NCBI RefSeq assembly: GCF_035271045.1
Contig: NZ_DATESC010000017.1
Location: 43,831-107,830, forward strand
Direction: 5' to 3'
Length of the DNA stretch: 64,000 bases
From: Marinospirillum sp035271045
Lineage (GTDB): Bacteria > Pseudomonadota > Gammaproteobacteria > Pseudomonadales > Halomonadaceae
Under the pieces are notes generated by a model. That model ran no database searches. It saw only the letters and a program-made list of their open reading frames with translations, and was not told the origin of the DNA. Position 1 is the first letter of the stretch, and each line of letters opens with the position of its first letter. This document shows positions 8,380 to 18,062 of the stretch, one piece after another. The position numbers were made by a program, and so were the translations under genes.

Positions 8380-9228
8380 CTAGATTATTTTATCAATATC
8401 ACTAGCAGAATGGCGTTCTGCTAATTGATTTTTTTCTTCGCCCCACACACGGTTAACGCTACGACCCCTTTGTACAGCCGTTCTATTACGAATAAGCTTT
8501 GCCCAACGCTGTACATTTTTATAGCTTTTAGTGTCTAAAAATTCAGCGGCTTCGTAAATATCGTTATTAACCAAAGCACCATACCAAGGCCAAATTGCCA
8601 TATCAGCAATGGTATAGTCTTCACCGGCTATGTAGGTATTGTCGGCTAATTGGCGGTCTAAAACATCTAACTGGCGTTTAACTTCCATAGCAAAGCGGTT
8701 AATCGGGTATTCATATTTTTCTGGTGCGTAGGCATAAAAATGCCCAAAACCACCCCCTAAAGTTGGGCCAGCCCCCATTTGCCAGAATAACCAGTTTAGG
8801 CATTCTGTGCGTTTAGCTAAATCTTTAGGAATAAAAGCATCAAATTTTTCTGCTAAATATAAGAGAATAGAACCCGATTCAAAAACTCGCAGCGGTGGAT
8901 TAACACTGTTATCAATAAGTGCAGGAATTTTTGAGTTAGGGTTAATTTCTACAAAACCGCTAGAAAACTGATTGCCTTCGCCAATACGAATTAAATGCGC
9001 GTTATATTCAGCACCAGTAATGCCTTTAGCTAACAACTCTTCTAGCATAATGGTTACTTTCACACCGTTAGGTGTGCCTAACGAATAAAGCTGTAAAGAA
9101 TGCTCACCTACAGGCAATATTTTTTCGTGCGTTGCACCGGCAACAGGTCGGTTGATATTGGCAAATTGCCCACCATTACTTGCATCCCAAACCCACACTT
9201 TAGGCGGCGTATAACTTAAATCACTCAT
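8380..9228 (-). CDS. yghU: YghU-type glutathione S-transferase-like disulfide-bond oxidoreductase
   Basis: Nu-class glutathione transferase relative with disulfide-bond reductase activity in E. coli YghU, acting in the cytoplasm. It is collinear with YghU over its length: KVWVWDASNGGQFANINRPVAG, LYSLGTPNGVKVTIMLEELL, NPNSKIPAL and FESGSILLYLAEKF. The start is set at the ATG at 9228 because GGAGAA lies 7 bases upstream and the protein then begins like YghU. An upstream in-frame ATG at 9243 overlaps the preceding stop codon. It lies 14 bases after the DUF3095 gene and is probably in its operon. Confidence 0.95.
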   Translation of the reverse strand: MSDLSYTPPKVWVWDASNGGQFANINRPVAGATHEKILPVGEHSLQLYSLGTPNGVKVTIMLEELLAKGITGAEYNAHLIRIGEGNQFSSGFVEINPNSKIPALIDNSVNPPLRVFESGSILLYLAEKFDAFIPKDLAKRTECLNWLFWQMGAGPTLGGGFGHFYAYAPEKYEYPINRFAMEVKRQLDVLDRQLADNTYIAGEDYTIADMAIWPWYGALVNNDIYEAAEFLDTKSYKNVQRWAKLIRNRTAVQRGRSVNRVWGEEKNQLAERHSASDIDKII

Positions 9229-9242
9229 GGTATTCTTCTCCA

Positions 9243-10439
9243 TTATTGCTTTAGTTTTAATTTTAGCTTTAACGATTTAGCTGCAAGGGCATAACCGCCA
9301 TCGCAACCATCAACAAAATGAATGTGTTTTACACCCACTTGGCTAATTAAACAGGTTAACTGCGCTGCTGTGCTAATGTGTAAACCATAAAGCAATTGAC
9401 CGGCTTGTTCTTGATTTTTTAACCAGCTCTCAAATTCAGCCAGTGGGATTTTTTTGGCTGCAAACACCGAGCGAAAAGTATCATCTAATTTACGATAATC
9501 ACTATTTAATAAGGTTGCTTCTTTATAGCTACCCCAATTAATTTTGCCTAAGCGAACATTTAGTTTCATTAAAATAGCGCCCAGCAGATTTTGTAAACGC
9601 AACGCCCATACTTTAAAGAACAAAGCGTTAATTTTTAATGAAAAAGATTGGTGTTTAGAAGAGAAAATTTTAGCTTTAGCTTCTCCCATTAAATAACTTT
9701 CACCATACATAAGCTGCAAGCCATCTAAACTAAGCGGCTGTTGTTGTTCATCGTTACCAAAATACTGCTGCATTTTTTCAACTAGCTGTTGATATAAAGC
9801 CAATTGTGCTTCTGTGCCTGGATTTAATGCTTGCACCAAAAGACTAACCGTCACTTCTTGTGGACTAGCAATTGTATTCCAACGGCATTGAAATCCAGTT
9901 AAATCAGCTTTCGCTTCACCATCGGCTTGATGAATATGCCATTGAGTATTTTTTTTAATTTGTTTTTCTGCTTCATTTAAACCACCACCAATAAAAATGG
10001 CTTGATATAAACTTTTACTTTTTACATAACGTGCGATCAAAATGGATGCTTTTGGTTTAATCGCTTGGTAAGGCAGCAAAGCCGCTCTTAGTTCTAAATT
10101 AAAACTTTCTGCTGCAAATTTGATACAACCTCGCAAAGCCGTTTTTGCTGCTTCGACGCATTGAGGTGGAATGCAAAAAGTTGCACCATCACCACCAAAT
10201 ACATAAGGAATAACAGTAGGATTTACTGCATTTAAAATAGCCGCCACCGTACAACCACCTAAACTATTGATGTCTCGGTAACGGCCTTTTTCAATGGCTG
10301 TAGTAGAGTCTTTAATGTCAGTGACAATCACCCACCAGTCATTGGGTAATTCTTGGTAGCTAGTCGATTTAAAAACCTCTTTAAAATCATAAACTTGATT
10401 AAGGTTGACATAAAAATTGTGACTATTATTTTTTAACAT
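9243..10439 (-). CDS. DUF3095 nucleotide-cyclase-like protein
   Basis: A 398-residue cytoplasmic protein of the DUF3095 family. Its N-terminal half resembles class III nucleotide cyclases. TDIKDSTTAIEKGRYRDIN (residues 40-58) carries one potential metal aspartate, and YVFGGDGATF (about 79-88) carries the second. The C-terminal half is specific to DUF3095. No activity is established for the family that I know of, so cyclase function is inference. It is the upstream gene of the yghU unit. Confidence 0.85.
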   Translation of the reverse strand: MLKNNSHNFYVNLNQVYDFKEVFKSTSYQELPNDWWVIVTDIKDSTTAIEKGRYRDINSLGGCTVAAILNAVNPTVIPYVFGGDGATFCIPPQCVEAAKTALRGCIKFAAESFNLELRAALLPYQAIKPKASILIARYVKSKSLYQAIFIGGGLNEAEKQIKKNTQWHIHQADGEAKADLTGFQCRWNTIASPQEVTVSLLVQALNPGTEAQLALYQQLVEKMQQYFGNDEQQQPLSLDGLQLMYGESYLMGEAKAKIFSSKHQSFSLKINALFFKVWALRLQNLLGAILMKLNVRLGKINWGSYKEATLLNSDYRKLDDTFRSVFAAKKIPLAEFESWLKNQEQAGQLLYGLHISTAAQLTCLISQVGVKHIHFVDGCDGGYALAAKSLKLKLKLKQ

Positions 10440-10590
10440 TTAAATTAGATAATCATTTCAGTTAATTGAGTAACAAACCTTAACATAAATTTCTGGACGT
10501 TTAGACATTTCTACAGGACAATCAAGCTATTATTAGCTAACTTTTTAAACCCTGTTTATTTAAAAAACCACTCAATTCGTGCCTAACCTT

Positions 10591-11157
10591 ATGAAACGTA
10601 TCTTAATCTGCTTAACGTTATTACTGCTTAACCCTATCAGCCCTGTTAGCACTAGGACTTGGGCTGAACCTTCTGTTTGCCCAGCCTTGTTAGACTCTAA
10701 TCAGCGTGAATTGAACGCTACACAATCGTTTGATTTGTGCCAATTTGCTGGGCAGCCTTTATTAATTGTTAATACCGCAAGCCATTGTGGTTTTACAGCG
10801 CAATTTAAGGGTTTAGAAGCTTTACAGCAGCAGTACGCAGCGCGTGGTTTGATAATACTAGGGTTTCCTTCAAATGATTTTAAGCAAGAAGAAAAAGAAG
10901 AAAGTAAAACGGCTGAAGTGTGCTTTATTAATTATGGTGTCACCTTTTTAATGTTTTCAACCAGCTCCGTTGCTAAAGGTAAATTAAACCCTGTTTTTAA
11001 AGCGTTAGAAGCAATGGGTGCGCCTTTACCCCGTTGGAATTTTCATAAGTATTTAATTAATGTTGACGGTGAACTGGTTGGAACATTTGGCAGTAAAACT
11101 GAACCTGAGTCTGCTGAAATGAAACAAATAATCGAAAAGCTACTCCAACAACCTTAA
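10591..11157 (+). CDS. Exported glutathione-peroxidase-family protein
   Basis: Thiol peroxidase of the glutathione peroxidase family, predicted to be exported. From the ATG at 10591 the first 25 residues form a signal peptide. A GTG 12 bases upstream gives four extra residues and is less likely. The peroxidatic cysteine is in NTASHCGFTAQF (Cys66). The usual partners are present as Gln99 (FPSNDFKQEE) and Trp149 (PRWNFHKYL). The FGGQEP loop is altered to FKQEEKEES, and length is normal. Its 3' end overlaps the convergent yigZ gene by 18 bases. Confidence 0.88.
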   Translation: MKRILICLTLLLLNPISPVSTRTWAEPSVCPALLDSNQRELNATQSFDLCQFAGQPLLIVNTASHCGFTAQFKGLEALQQQYAARGLIILGFPSNDFKQEEKEESKTAEVCFINYGVTFLMFSTSSVAKGKLNPVFKALEAMGAPLPRWNFHKYLINVDGELVGTFGSKTEPESAEMKQIIEKLLQQP

Positions 11158-11721
11158 TTGTCCTCTTACCTGCTCTGAAAAACCTTCCAAAAAGCGATTC
11201 AGAGCTTGATCTTCCCCTTCTATTGCTGCAATCACTTCATGCGTATAATTGATGGCTAGACTAATTTTTTGTTGCTCAGCTAAGCGCCTTAATAAAGATT
11301 CATGTTCAAAAGCCACTGCTAACTTTAATTGTACAGGTAGAGTTAAATCGACATAAACCGCCTGTTGTAATGGCTCGCTAATGGCTTGGCTATAAGCACG
11401 GACTAAACCACCGGCACCGAGTTTAACGCCACCAAAATAACGTACTACCGTTGCTAGTACGTTATCTAAGTCTTTGTGTTGCAAAACATTTAGCATAGGG
11501 CTTGCAGCTGTGCCTGAAGGTTCACCGTCATCAGATTGCTTTACTTGGCCATTTGCTAATAAGGAATAGCAAACGTGGGTTGCTTCTGGGTGTTGTTGCC
11601 GTAGCGCTTGTACTATTTGCAAGCCTTCTTCGCTGCTTAAAATAGGCTCTACTCGACCCATAAAGCGCGATTTTTTTATTTCGAGCAAAAAATTAACAGG
11701 CATTGCCAGTGTTTTTGACAT
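11140..11721 (-). CDS. yigZ: YigZ/IMPACT-family protein
   Basis: Member of the UPF0029/IMPACT family, which is linked to translation and stress in other organisms. EIKKSRFMGRVEPI at the start, QSDDGEPSGTAASPML near residues 58-73 and VVRYFGGVKLGAGGLVRAY near 92-110 are family signatures. The length of 193 residues fits a two-domain YigZ. It is the last gene of the ppsA-rraA-ggt-maf-yigZ group, 21 bases after maf. Confidence 0.92.
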   Translation of the reverse strand: MSKTLAMPVNFLLEIKKSRFMGRVEPILSSEEGLQIVQALRQQHPEATHVCYSLLANGQVKQSDDGEPSGTAASPMLNVLQHKDLDNVLATVVRYFGGVKLGAGGLVRAYSQAISEPLQQAVYVDLTLPVQLKLAVAFEHESLLRRLAEQQKISLAINYTHEVIAAIEGEDQALNRFLEGFSEQVRGQLRLLE

Positions 11722-11742
11722 AATGGTTTATTTTATCATTTA

Positions 11743-12351
11743 TTAGATAACGGTATATTTAAGTTGGCGAAGCTGTAAATAGATTTGCTCTAAAGGCAAA
11801 CCCACTACATTAGAATAACTGCCGTTAATGCCTGTGACAAAAGCAGCACCTAAACCTTGAATGCCGTAACCACCGGCTTTATCGCTGGGTTCACCCGTTG
11901 CAACATAAGCCAAAATTTCATCATTACTTAATAGCCTAAAGCTAACGTCAGTCGTAACCACGGCTTGTTGAGCAACTTCACCTTGAATTAGCTGCACTGC
12001 TGTAGTGACTTGATGCGTGCGCCCAGAAAGCTTTTTTAATAGCTCAACAGCATGAGTATTTGATTCTGGCTTCCCTAAAGGGCAACCATCTAACACCACT
12101 TCGGTGTCGGCGGCTAAAACTGGGTAGCTGCTTAAATGCTTAGGAAGGCTAGCTAGTACCGCTGCGGCTTTAGCTCTAGCAAGGCGTAACACGCGGTCTG
12201 CTCCCACTTCAGTAGCAATAAGGCTTTCATCAATATCGGCGGGTAAAATATGTAATTGAAGTGCCGGCATTAGCTGTAGTAATAACTCACGTCTGCGGGG
12301 TGATGCTGAAGCCAATACTAAACCTGTTGGAATTTTAAGTAATTTATTCAC
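11743..12351 (-). CDS. maf: Maf-like nucleoside triphosphate pyrophosphatase
   Basis: Maf/HAM1-type house-cleaning pyrophosphatase acting on non-canonical or excess nucleotides. LASASPRRRELL is the N-terminal signature, and SDKAGGYGIQGLGA and ADTEV are the other family blocks. I chose the GTG at 12351, which overlaps the ggt stop (GTGAATAA), giving 202 residues that begin MNKLLKIPTG. A longer frame from 12387 would overlap ggt by 44 bases and adds residues absent from the family. Confidence 0.9.
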   Translation of the reverse strand: MNKLLKIPTGLVLASASPRRRELLLQLMPALQLHILPADIDESLIATEVGADRVLRLARAKAAAVLASLPKHLSSYPVLAADTEVVLDGCPLGKPESNTHAVELLKKLSGRTHQVTTAVQLIQGEVAQQAVVTTDVSFRLLSNDEILAYVATGEPSDKAGGYGIQGLGAAFVTGINGSYSNVVGLPLEQIYLQLRQLKYTVI

Positions 12352-14158
12352 CAGCAACCCAACCTTCACGGCGTGGATCGGCTCCACCTAAAATGCCTTT
12401 AGGTGTTACCAGTAACATTTGAATACCACTGGTTAAATCCCTTTCTTGCAATTCATAAGCCCGTTTTCCTAAGCCTGCTTGCATGATTTTTGAAAAACCG
12501 TTTGTTTCTAACAAGCTTACTTGGGAATTAAAATTAGCAATATTGGGCAGCTCTATGGCTTCTTGCGGTGCCAACTGCCAGCCTAAACTGGCAAGTAAAG
12601 TTTTGGCTGTAAAATGAATAATGGCTGCACCGCCTGGCGAACCTAAACTTGCCACCAGTTCATCGGCATGGGCGCTAAAAACCAAAGTAGGGCTCATGCT
12701 AGAACGTGGGCGCTTGCCCGCTTCAACACGATTAGCTACCCATTTACCCGTTTCATCTTGTGGCTGAAAAGCAAAGTCGGTTAGTTGATTATTTAAAAAG
12801 AAACCACCCGCTAAACCTGTGCCACCATCCACTAGAATACGTGACCCAAAGGCTTGCTCTATGGAACTGGTCATAGCAACACCATTGCCTTGGGCATCAA
12901 TCACACTTAAATGACTAGTACCGTATTCAGGTTGTTCGGGTTGTAATACATAACTGCTTTCAAAATTTTCTGGCTTACCGGCTTGGGCAATACCTTGAAA
13001 ATCAAAACCTATTTCACTAGCACGTTGCTGTAAATAAGCTGGGTTAATTAGGCTTAGCCAGTTATTAGCCGGTGCTTCTACAAATTCAGGATCAGCTACA
13101 TACAAGGCTCGGTCAGCAAAAGCTAGGCTAGAAGCGGCTAAGTATTGGTGTAAACCTTCAGCGGTATAAAACGTTTCTTGGCTATGACTGGCTGAATTGT
13201 CTACCTGCTCTAATATACCCAATATTTGCATGATGGCGAGCTGACCCGAAGACGGTGGCGGAAAACCACACACGCGGTAATTTTGCCAAACACCGCATAA
13301 AGCTTCACGCGCTAAAGGCTGATAATTAGTTAAGTCAGCGGCATTCATTTTACCGGATAAACGGCTGGTTTCGTTTACCGCAGCCACTATGTTTTTAGCG
13401 ATAGTTCCTTGATAAAAAGCATCGCTACCCTTGTCAGCAACTTGTTTTAAGATAGCTGCCATAGCCGGATTTTTTAATTGATAACCCACCGGCAAAGCAC
13501 TGCCATCGGCTTGGTAATAATAAGCACGGGCGGCGGGGTTATTTCTTAAAGCTGGGTCTTTTTCTAATAACAAATGCAGCCTTTGGCTAATGTCAAAGCC
13601 TTCTTTGGCAAGTTGAATCGCAGGTTTAAATAAATCTTGCCAAGGTAATTTACCTTGCGTCTTATGCGCGGCTTCAAGCATTTTCAATAAACCAGGAACA
13701 CCAACACTTTTACCGCTAGTCACCGCCGTCATAAAAGGAAGTGGCTTACCTTGTTCATCTAAAAACAAATTGGGTGTTGTAGCAGCAGGCGCAGTTTCTC
13801 GGCCATCCCAAGCAATGAGTTCACCATCTTTCCAGCTTAATAAAAAAGCACCGCCACCAATACCGCTGGATTGCGGCTCAACTAAGTTAAGCACTAATTG
13901 TGCAGCAATGGCGGCATCTAGCGCATTACCACCCGCAGCAAGCATACTTTGACCAACTTTAGCGGCTAAGGGATTGGCTGCTGCAACGGCTTGTTTAGAA
14001 TAAGTCCAACCAGGACGCGCTTGTAAACCACTCGCCATTTCAGGCGGTTGTAATTTATCAGGTGAAGGCGCTGCTGCCGGTTGTTCATCCGAACCACAAG
14101 CAGCTAACAACACGGCTGCCGCTAAAGGCAAAAACAAACAACGGGCAGTAGGCAACAT
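12344..14158 (-). CDS. ggt: Gamma-glutamyltransferase, predicted lipoprotein
   Basis: Ntn-hydrolase that cleaves and transfers gamma-glutamyl groups from glutathione. The N-terminus carries a lipobox (LAAC, Cys21), so the enzyme is probably lipid-anchored, unlike soluble periplasmic E. coli Ggt. The autoprocessing nucleophile is Thr414 in YGTSHLSVID. Glycine-rich SGIGGGAF (about 98-105) and the SPGGAAII region belong to the active site. The length of 604 residues is normal. The gene starts 6 bases after rraA ends and overlaps maf. Confidence 0.94.
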   Translation of the reverse strand: MLPTARCLFLPLAAAVLLAACGSDEQPAAAPSPDKLQPPEMASGLQARPGWTYSKQAVAAANPLAAKVGQSMLAAGGNALDAAIAAQLVLNLVEPQSSGIGGGAFLLSWKDGELIAWDGRETAPAATTPNLFLDEQGKPLPFMTAVTSGKSVGVPGLLKMLEAAHKTQGKLPWQDLFKPAIQLAKEGFDISQRLHLLLEKDPALRNNPAARAYYYQADGSALPVGYQLKNPAMAAILKQVADKGSDAFYQGTIAKNIVAAVNETSRLSGKMNAADLTNYQPLAREALCGVWQNYRVCGFPPPSSGQLAIMQILGILEQVDNSASHSQETFYTAEGLHQYLAASSLAFADRALYVADPEFVEAPANNWLSLINPAYLQQRASEIGFDFQGIAQAGKPENFESSYVLQPEQPEYGTSHLSVIDAQGNGVAMTSSIEQAFGSRILVDGGTGLAGGFFLNNQLTDFAFQPQDETGKWVANRVEAGKRPRSSMSPTLVFSAHADELVASLGSPGGAAIIHFTAKTLLASLGWQLAPQEAIELPNIANFNSQVSLLETNGFSKIMQAGLGKRAYELQERDLTSGIQMLLVTPKGILGGADPRREGWVAGE

Positions 14159-14164
14159 AAAAAT

Positions 14165-14653
14165 TTACTCAGGCATGGTTAAAGGTTCGGGTGAAACGAT
14201 AATGCCGTTATTATCCGCATAAACATAATCACCGGGTACAAAAGTTACCCCACCAAAAGAAACAGGGATTTGGTATTCACCCACCCCACGTTTTTCAGAC
14301 TTTTTAGGGTGAGTGCCGAGTGCTTGTACGCCTAAATCTAGCTCGTTAATAATATCAATGTCACGAATGCAGCCGTACATGACGATACCTTCCCAACCAT
14401 TTTCTACGGCTTTTTCAGCCAGCATATCGCCCAACATAGCGCAACGAAAAGAGCCACCCGCATCAACCACCATCACTTTGCCTTTGCCGTCTTTTTCAAC
14501 TTCTTCTTTAACTAAAGAATTGTCTTCAAAGCATTTAATGGTGACAACTTCGCCACCAAAAGACATTCGACCACCTAGGTTATTAAAAATAGGCTCAACC
14601 ACTTCAATAAGTTCAGGATAAGCATCACATAAATCAGGCGTTACATAGTCCAT
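14165..14653 (-). CDS. rraA: RraA-family protein (RNase E regulator / aldolase-like)
   Basis: Member of the RraA family. E. coli RraA inhibits RNase E, while other members are metal-dependent aldolases or decarboxylases. The G-D-M-L motif (MLGDMLAEKAVENGWEG) and the YGCIRDIDII block are present. The start is set at the ATG at 14653, 6 bases after GGAG; the frame could extend two codons to a TTG. It lies 16 bases after ppsA. Confidence 0.93.
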   Translation of the reverse strand: MDYVTPDLCDAYPELIEVVEPIFNNLGGRMSFGGEVVTIKCFEDNSLVKEEVEKDGKGKVMVVDAGGSFRCAMLGDMLAEKAVENGWEGIVMYGCIRDIDIINELDLGVQALGTHPKKSEKRGVGEYQIPVSFGGVTFVPGDYVYADNNGIIVSPEPLTMPE

Positions 14654-14669
14654 TTTCAACTCCAGCTCA

Positions 14670-17057
14670 TTATTCAGGGGTTTGATTTGCCAACATAAAC
14701 CAAGTATCTAAGACGGCATCTGGGTTAAGTGAAACAGAGTCGATGCCTTGTTCCATTAACCAACGCGCTAAATCGGGGTGATCTGACGGGCCTTGGCCAC
14801 AAATTCCCACGTATTTGCCTTGTTTTTTACAGGCATTAATTGCCATAGAAAGTAACTTTTTAACGGCTGGGTTACGTTCATCAAACAAGTGCGCCACTAT
14901 GCCAGAGTCACGATCCAAACCGAGCGTTAACTGGGTTAAGTCGTTAGAACCAATAGAAAAACCATCGAAGTATTCTAAAAACTCATCCGCCAGCAAAGCA
15001 TTAGCTGGCAGTTCACACATCATAATTAGCTTTAAGCCATTTTGACCGCGAACCAAACCTTTCGCTTCAAGCAGTTCAGAAACACCCTTCGCTTCACCCA
15101 CGGTACGTACAAAAGGCACCATGATTTCAATATTGTCTAGCCCCATCACATCACGCACTTTTTTCAAAGCACGGCATTCCAGCTCAAAACAGTCACGGAA
15201 TCTAGGCGACAAATAGCGTGAAGCACCACGAAAACCCAGCATGGGGTTTTCTTCGGCTGGCTCATACAACTTACCACCGATTAAGTTTTCGTATTCGTTC
15301 GACTTAAAATCTGACAAACGAACGATTACCCGCTTAGGCCAAAAAGCAGCCGCTAAACTGGCAATACCTTCTACCAACTTTTCAACATAAAACTCAATCG
15401 GGCCAGCATAGCCTTTAATACGGCCACTAATCGTTGCTTGCAACTCGCTGGGTAGGCTATCAAACTCTAACAACGCTTTGGGGTGAATGCCGATCATGCG
15501 GTTAATAATAAACTCTAAACGCGCCAACCCAACGCCTTCATTAGGCAAAGCAGCAAAACCAAAGGCACGGTCTGGATTACCAATATTCATCATAATTTTA
15601 AAGGGGATTTTAGGCATGGCTTCAATGCTGTTGGTCAGCAATTCATAATCCAGTTTGCCTTCATAAACAAAGCCGGTATCGCCTTCAGCACAAGAAACGG
15701 TTACTTCTTGGCCATCTTCTAATAAATCCGTTGCATCACCACAACCCACTACCGCAGCAATGCCCATTTCGCGGGCAATAATCGCGGCGTGGCAAGTACG
15801 ACCACCCCGGTTCGTGACTATGGCTGAAGCGCGTTTCATTACAGGCTCCCAGTCTGGGTCGGTCATATCGGTAACTAAAATATCGCCTTCTTCAACCTTA
15901 TCCATTTCGTGCGGGCCAGAAACAATACGCACACGACCAGCACCAATACGCTGACCAATTGCACGGCCTTCAACTAAAATTTTACCTTGCTCTTTAAGTA
16001 AAAAACGCTCCATAACATTGCTGGCATCACGGCTTTTTACCGTTTCTGGACGCGCTTGAACAATGTAAAGTTGTTGGTCATCACCGTCTTTAGCCCATTC
16101 AATGTCCATAGGACGCTGGTAATGCGCTTCAATAATCATCGCTTGGCGTGCTAAGTTCATCACTTCATCATCACTTAAAGAGAAGCGATCCCTGTCTGCT
16201 TTATCGACATCCACGGTTTTAACTGATTTAGCCGTGGTTGCTGCATCACCGTAAACCATTTTAATCAGTTTACTGCCTAGGCTGCGGCGTAAAATAGCAG
16301 GACGATTTGCTGCCAAAGTAGGTTTGTGAACATAAAATTCATCGGGATTAACCGCACCCTGTACCACTGTTTCGCCCAAACCATAAGCACTGGTAACAAA
16401 TACCGCATCACGAAAACCAGATTCTGTATCTAGGGTAAACATAACCCCAGCAGTGCCGGTTTCTGAACGCACCATTTTTTGTATACCCGCAGACAGTGCA
16501 ACACCTGCGTGGTCAAAGCCTTGGTGAACACGGTAAGAAATAGCACGGTCATTAAATAAAGAAGCAAAAACTTCGTGAACCGCCTGCTTAACCTCAGCAA
16601 AGCCTTGAATATTCAAAAAAGTTTCTTGCTGACCCGCAAAAGAGGCATCAGGTAAATCTTCAGCTGTTGCCGAAGAGCGTACCGCCACTTTTAAACCAGT
16701 ATTTTTTTGTTCTAGCTGAGCATAAGCTTCAGCTAAGGCTGCTTCTAAAGCCGGTGGAAACGGTGTTTCAATGACCCATTGACGAATGTTTGCACCACAA
16801 ACCGCTAGCGCTTTAACGTCATCAACGTTTAATTCATCTAAGGCTTTATTGATTCGATCAGCCAAGCCATCGTGGGCTAAAAATTCACGGTAAGCATCGG
16901 CAGTCGTAGCAAATCCACCAGGCACTTGCACCCCAGCATTAGCTAAATTACTAATCATTTCACCCAGCGAAGCGTTTTTACCACCAACCCGCTCAACGTC
17001 CTGCATACCCAGCTGGTCAAACCAGACAATATATTCACCCGCAGCTGTTTTATTCAA
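14670..17057 (-). CDS. ppsA: Phosphoenolpyruvate synthase
   Basis: Converts pyruvate and ATP to phosphoenolpyruvate, AMP and phosphate for gluconeogenesis. The 795 residues contain an N-terminal ATP-grasp nucleotide domain (VGGKNASLGEMI), the phosphohistidine domain with GGRTCHAAIIAREMG, and a C-terminal PEP/pyruvate barrel with the cysteine in GICGQGPSDHP. The start is a TTG at 17057, preceded by GGAG at 7 bases, and no better start is in frame. It is first in a five-gene minus-strand group and divergent from ppsR. Confidence 0.96.
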   Translation of the reverse strand: MNKTAAGEYIVWFDQLGMQDVERVGGKNASLGEMISNLANAGVQVPGGFATTADAYREFLAHDGLADRINKALDELNVDDVKALAVCGANIRQWVIETPFPPALEAALAEAYAQLEQKNTGLKVAVRSSATAEDLPDASFAGQQETFLNIQGFAEVKQAVHEVFASLFNDRAISYRVHQGFDHAGVALSAGIQKMVRSETGTAGVMFTLDTESGFRDAVFVTSAYGLGETVVQGAVNPDEFYVHKPTLAANRPAILRRSLGSKLIKMVYGDAATTAKSVKTVDVDKADRDRFSLSDDEVMNLARQAMIIEAHYQRPMDIEWAKDGDDQQLYIVQARPETVKSRDASNVMERFLLKEQGKILVEGRAIGQRIGAGRVRIVSGPHEMDKVEEGDILVTDMTDPDWEPVMKRASAIVTNRGGRTCHAAIIAREMGIAAVVGCGDATDLLEDGQEVTVSCAEGDTGFVYEGKLDYELLTNSIEAMPKIPFKIMMNIGNPDRAFGFAALPNEGVGLARLEFIINRMIGIHPKALLEFDSLPSELQATISGRIKGYAGPIEFYVEKLVEGIASLAAAFWPKRVIVRLSDFKSNEYENLIGGKLYEPAEENPMLGFRGASRYLSPRFRDCFELECRALKKVRDVMGLDNIEIMVPFVRTVGEAKGVSELLEAKGLVRGQNGLKLIMMCELPANALLADEFLEYFDGFSIGSNDLTQLTLGLDRDSGIVAHLFDERNPAVKKLLSMAINACKKQGKYVGICGQGPSDHPDLARWLMEQGIDSVSLNPDAVLDTWFMLANQTPE

Positions 17058-17206
17058 GACACGTCTCCAGTCAGAATCAGAAAAAGTTCATACGTGGCTT
17101 TCAACACTAAAAACAGGCAAAATTGTTTGCACTCTTATTTAGACAGTGCCAAGCCACTTTAAAAATTCACGCTGATGATAACACGAATTAGGATGACAGA
17201 ACCCCC

Positions 17207-18037
17207 ATGAAACGCACCGCATTTTTCATTTCTGATGGCACAGGAATCACCGCAGAAGCACTAGGGCGTAGCCTTTTAGCGCAATTTGAAGGCATTCAAT
17301 TTGAACAAATAACCAAGCCTTATATTAACACTGAAGAAAAAGCGCACGCCATTGTAACCTTAGTTAATGCCACCGCTGTTAAAGATGGCGCTCGCCCTTT
17401 ACTGATTGATACGGTAGTCGACCAAACCATTCGCACCATTATTAGTAAAAGTAAAGCGTTAAACATTGACGTATTTACTTCTTTTTTAGAACCATTAGAG
17501 GAAGAGTTAAAAACACGCTCCACTTATTCTGTTGGGCAAAGTCATGGCCTTTCAAAAGCAAAAGAAGACACCTATAAAGCACGCATTGATTCTGTTCATT
17601 TTGCGCTAGACAACGATGACGGCGCACGCACGCATCACTATGACAAAGCCGATATTATTTTGATTGGCGTATCGCGCTGCGGAAAAACCCCCACCTGTAT
17701 TTATATGGCGCTGCAATTTGGCATACGCGCTGCTAACTATCCCATTACTGAAGACGATTTACTGGATAGCGAATTACCCAAAGCACTGCGCCCTTATCGC
17801 CATAAGCTATTTGGTTTAACCATCGAGCCAGAGCGCTTATCGTCAATTCGTAATGAACGTCGCGCCAACAGCAACTATGCTTCACTCAAGCAATGCACGC
17901 GTGAAGTAGCAGAAGTCGAAGCGCTGTATAGCCGACATAATATAGGTTTTGTCGATTCAACCCATTATTCAATTGAGGAAATTTCAACTAAGATAATGGC
18001 TGAAGCAGGCATAGAAAGACGTTTTTCACCACGCTAA
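17207..18037 (+). CDS. ppsR: PEP synthase regulatory protein (kinase/pyrophosphorylase)
   Basis: DUF299 bifunctional enzyme that inactivates PpsA by ADP-dependent threonine phosphorylation and reactivates it by phosphorolysis. The start MKRTAFFISDGTGITAE and the P-loop-like GVSRCGKT (residues 154-161) are diagnostic. The length of 276 residues is normal. It is transcribed divergently from its target ppsA across a 149-base gap. That gap contains a distant inverted repeat GTGGCTT/AAGCCAC (17094-17100 and 17151-17157). Confidence 0.95.
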   Translation: MKRTAFFISDGTGITAEALGRSLLAQFEGIQFEQITKPYINTEEKAHAIVTLVNATAVKDGARPLLIDTVVDQTIRTIISKSKALNIDVFTSFLEPLEEELKTRSTYSVGQSHGLSKAKEDTYKARIDSVHFALDNDDGARTHHYDKADIILIGVSRCGKTPTCIYMALQFGIRAANYPITEDDLLDSELPKALRPYRHKLFGLTIEPERLSSIRNERRANSNYASLKQCTREVAEVEALYSRHNIGFVDSTHYSIEEISTKIMAEAGIERRFSPR

Positions 18038-18062
18038 AAATTTTACTTAGGGATAAATAAAC

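Noticed and set aside
17094..17157. GTGGCTT/AAGCCAC inverted repeat as an operator in the ppsA-ppsR gap
   Set aside because: The arms are 50 bases apart and only 7 bp long, which can occur by chance. It is mentioned but not called as a site.
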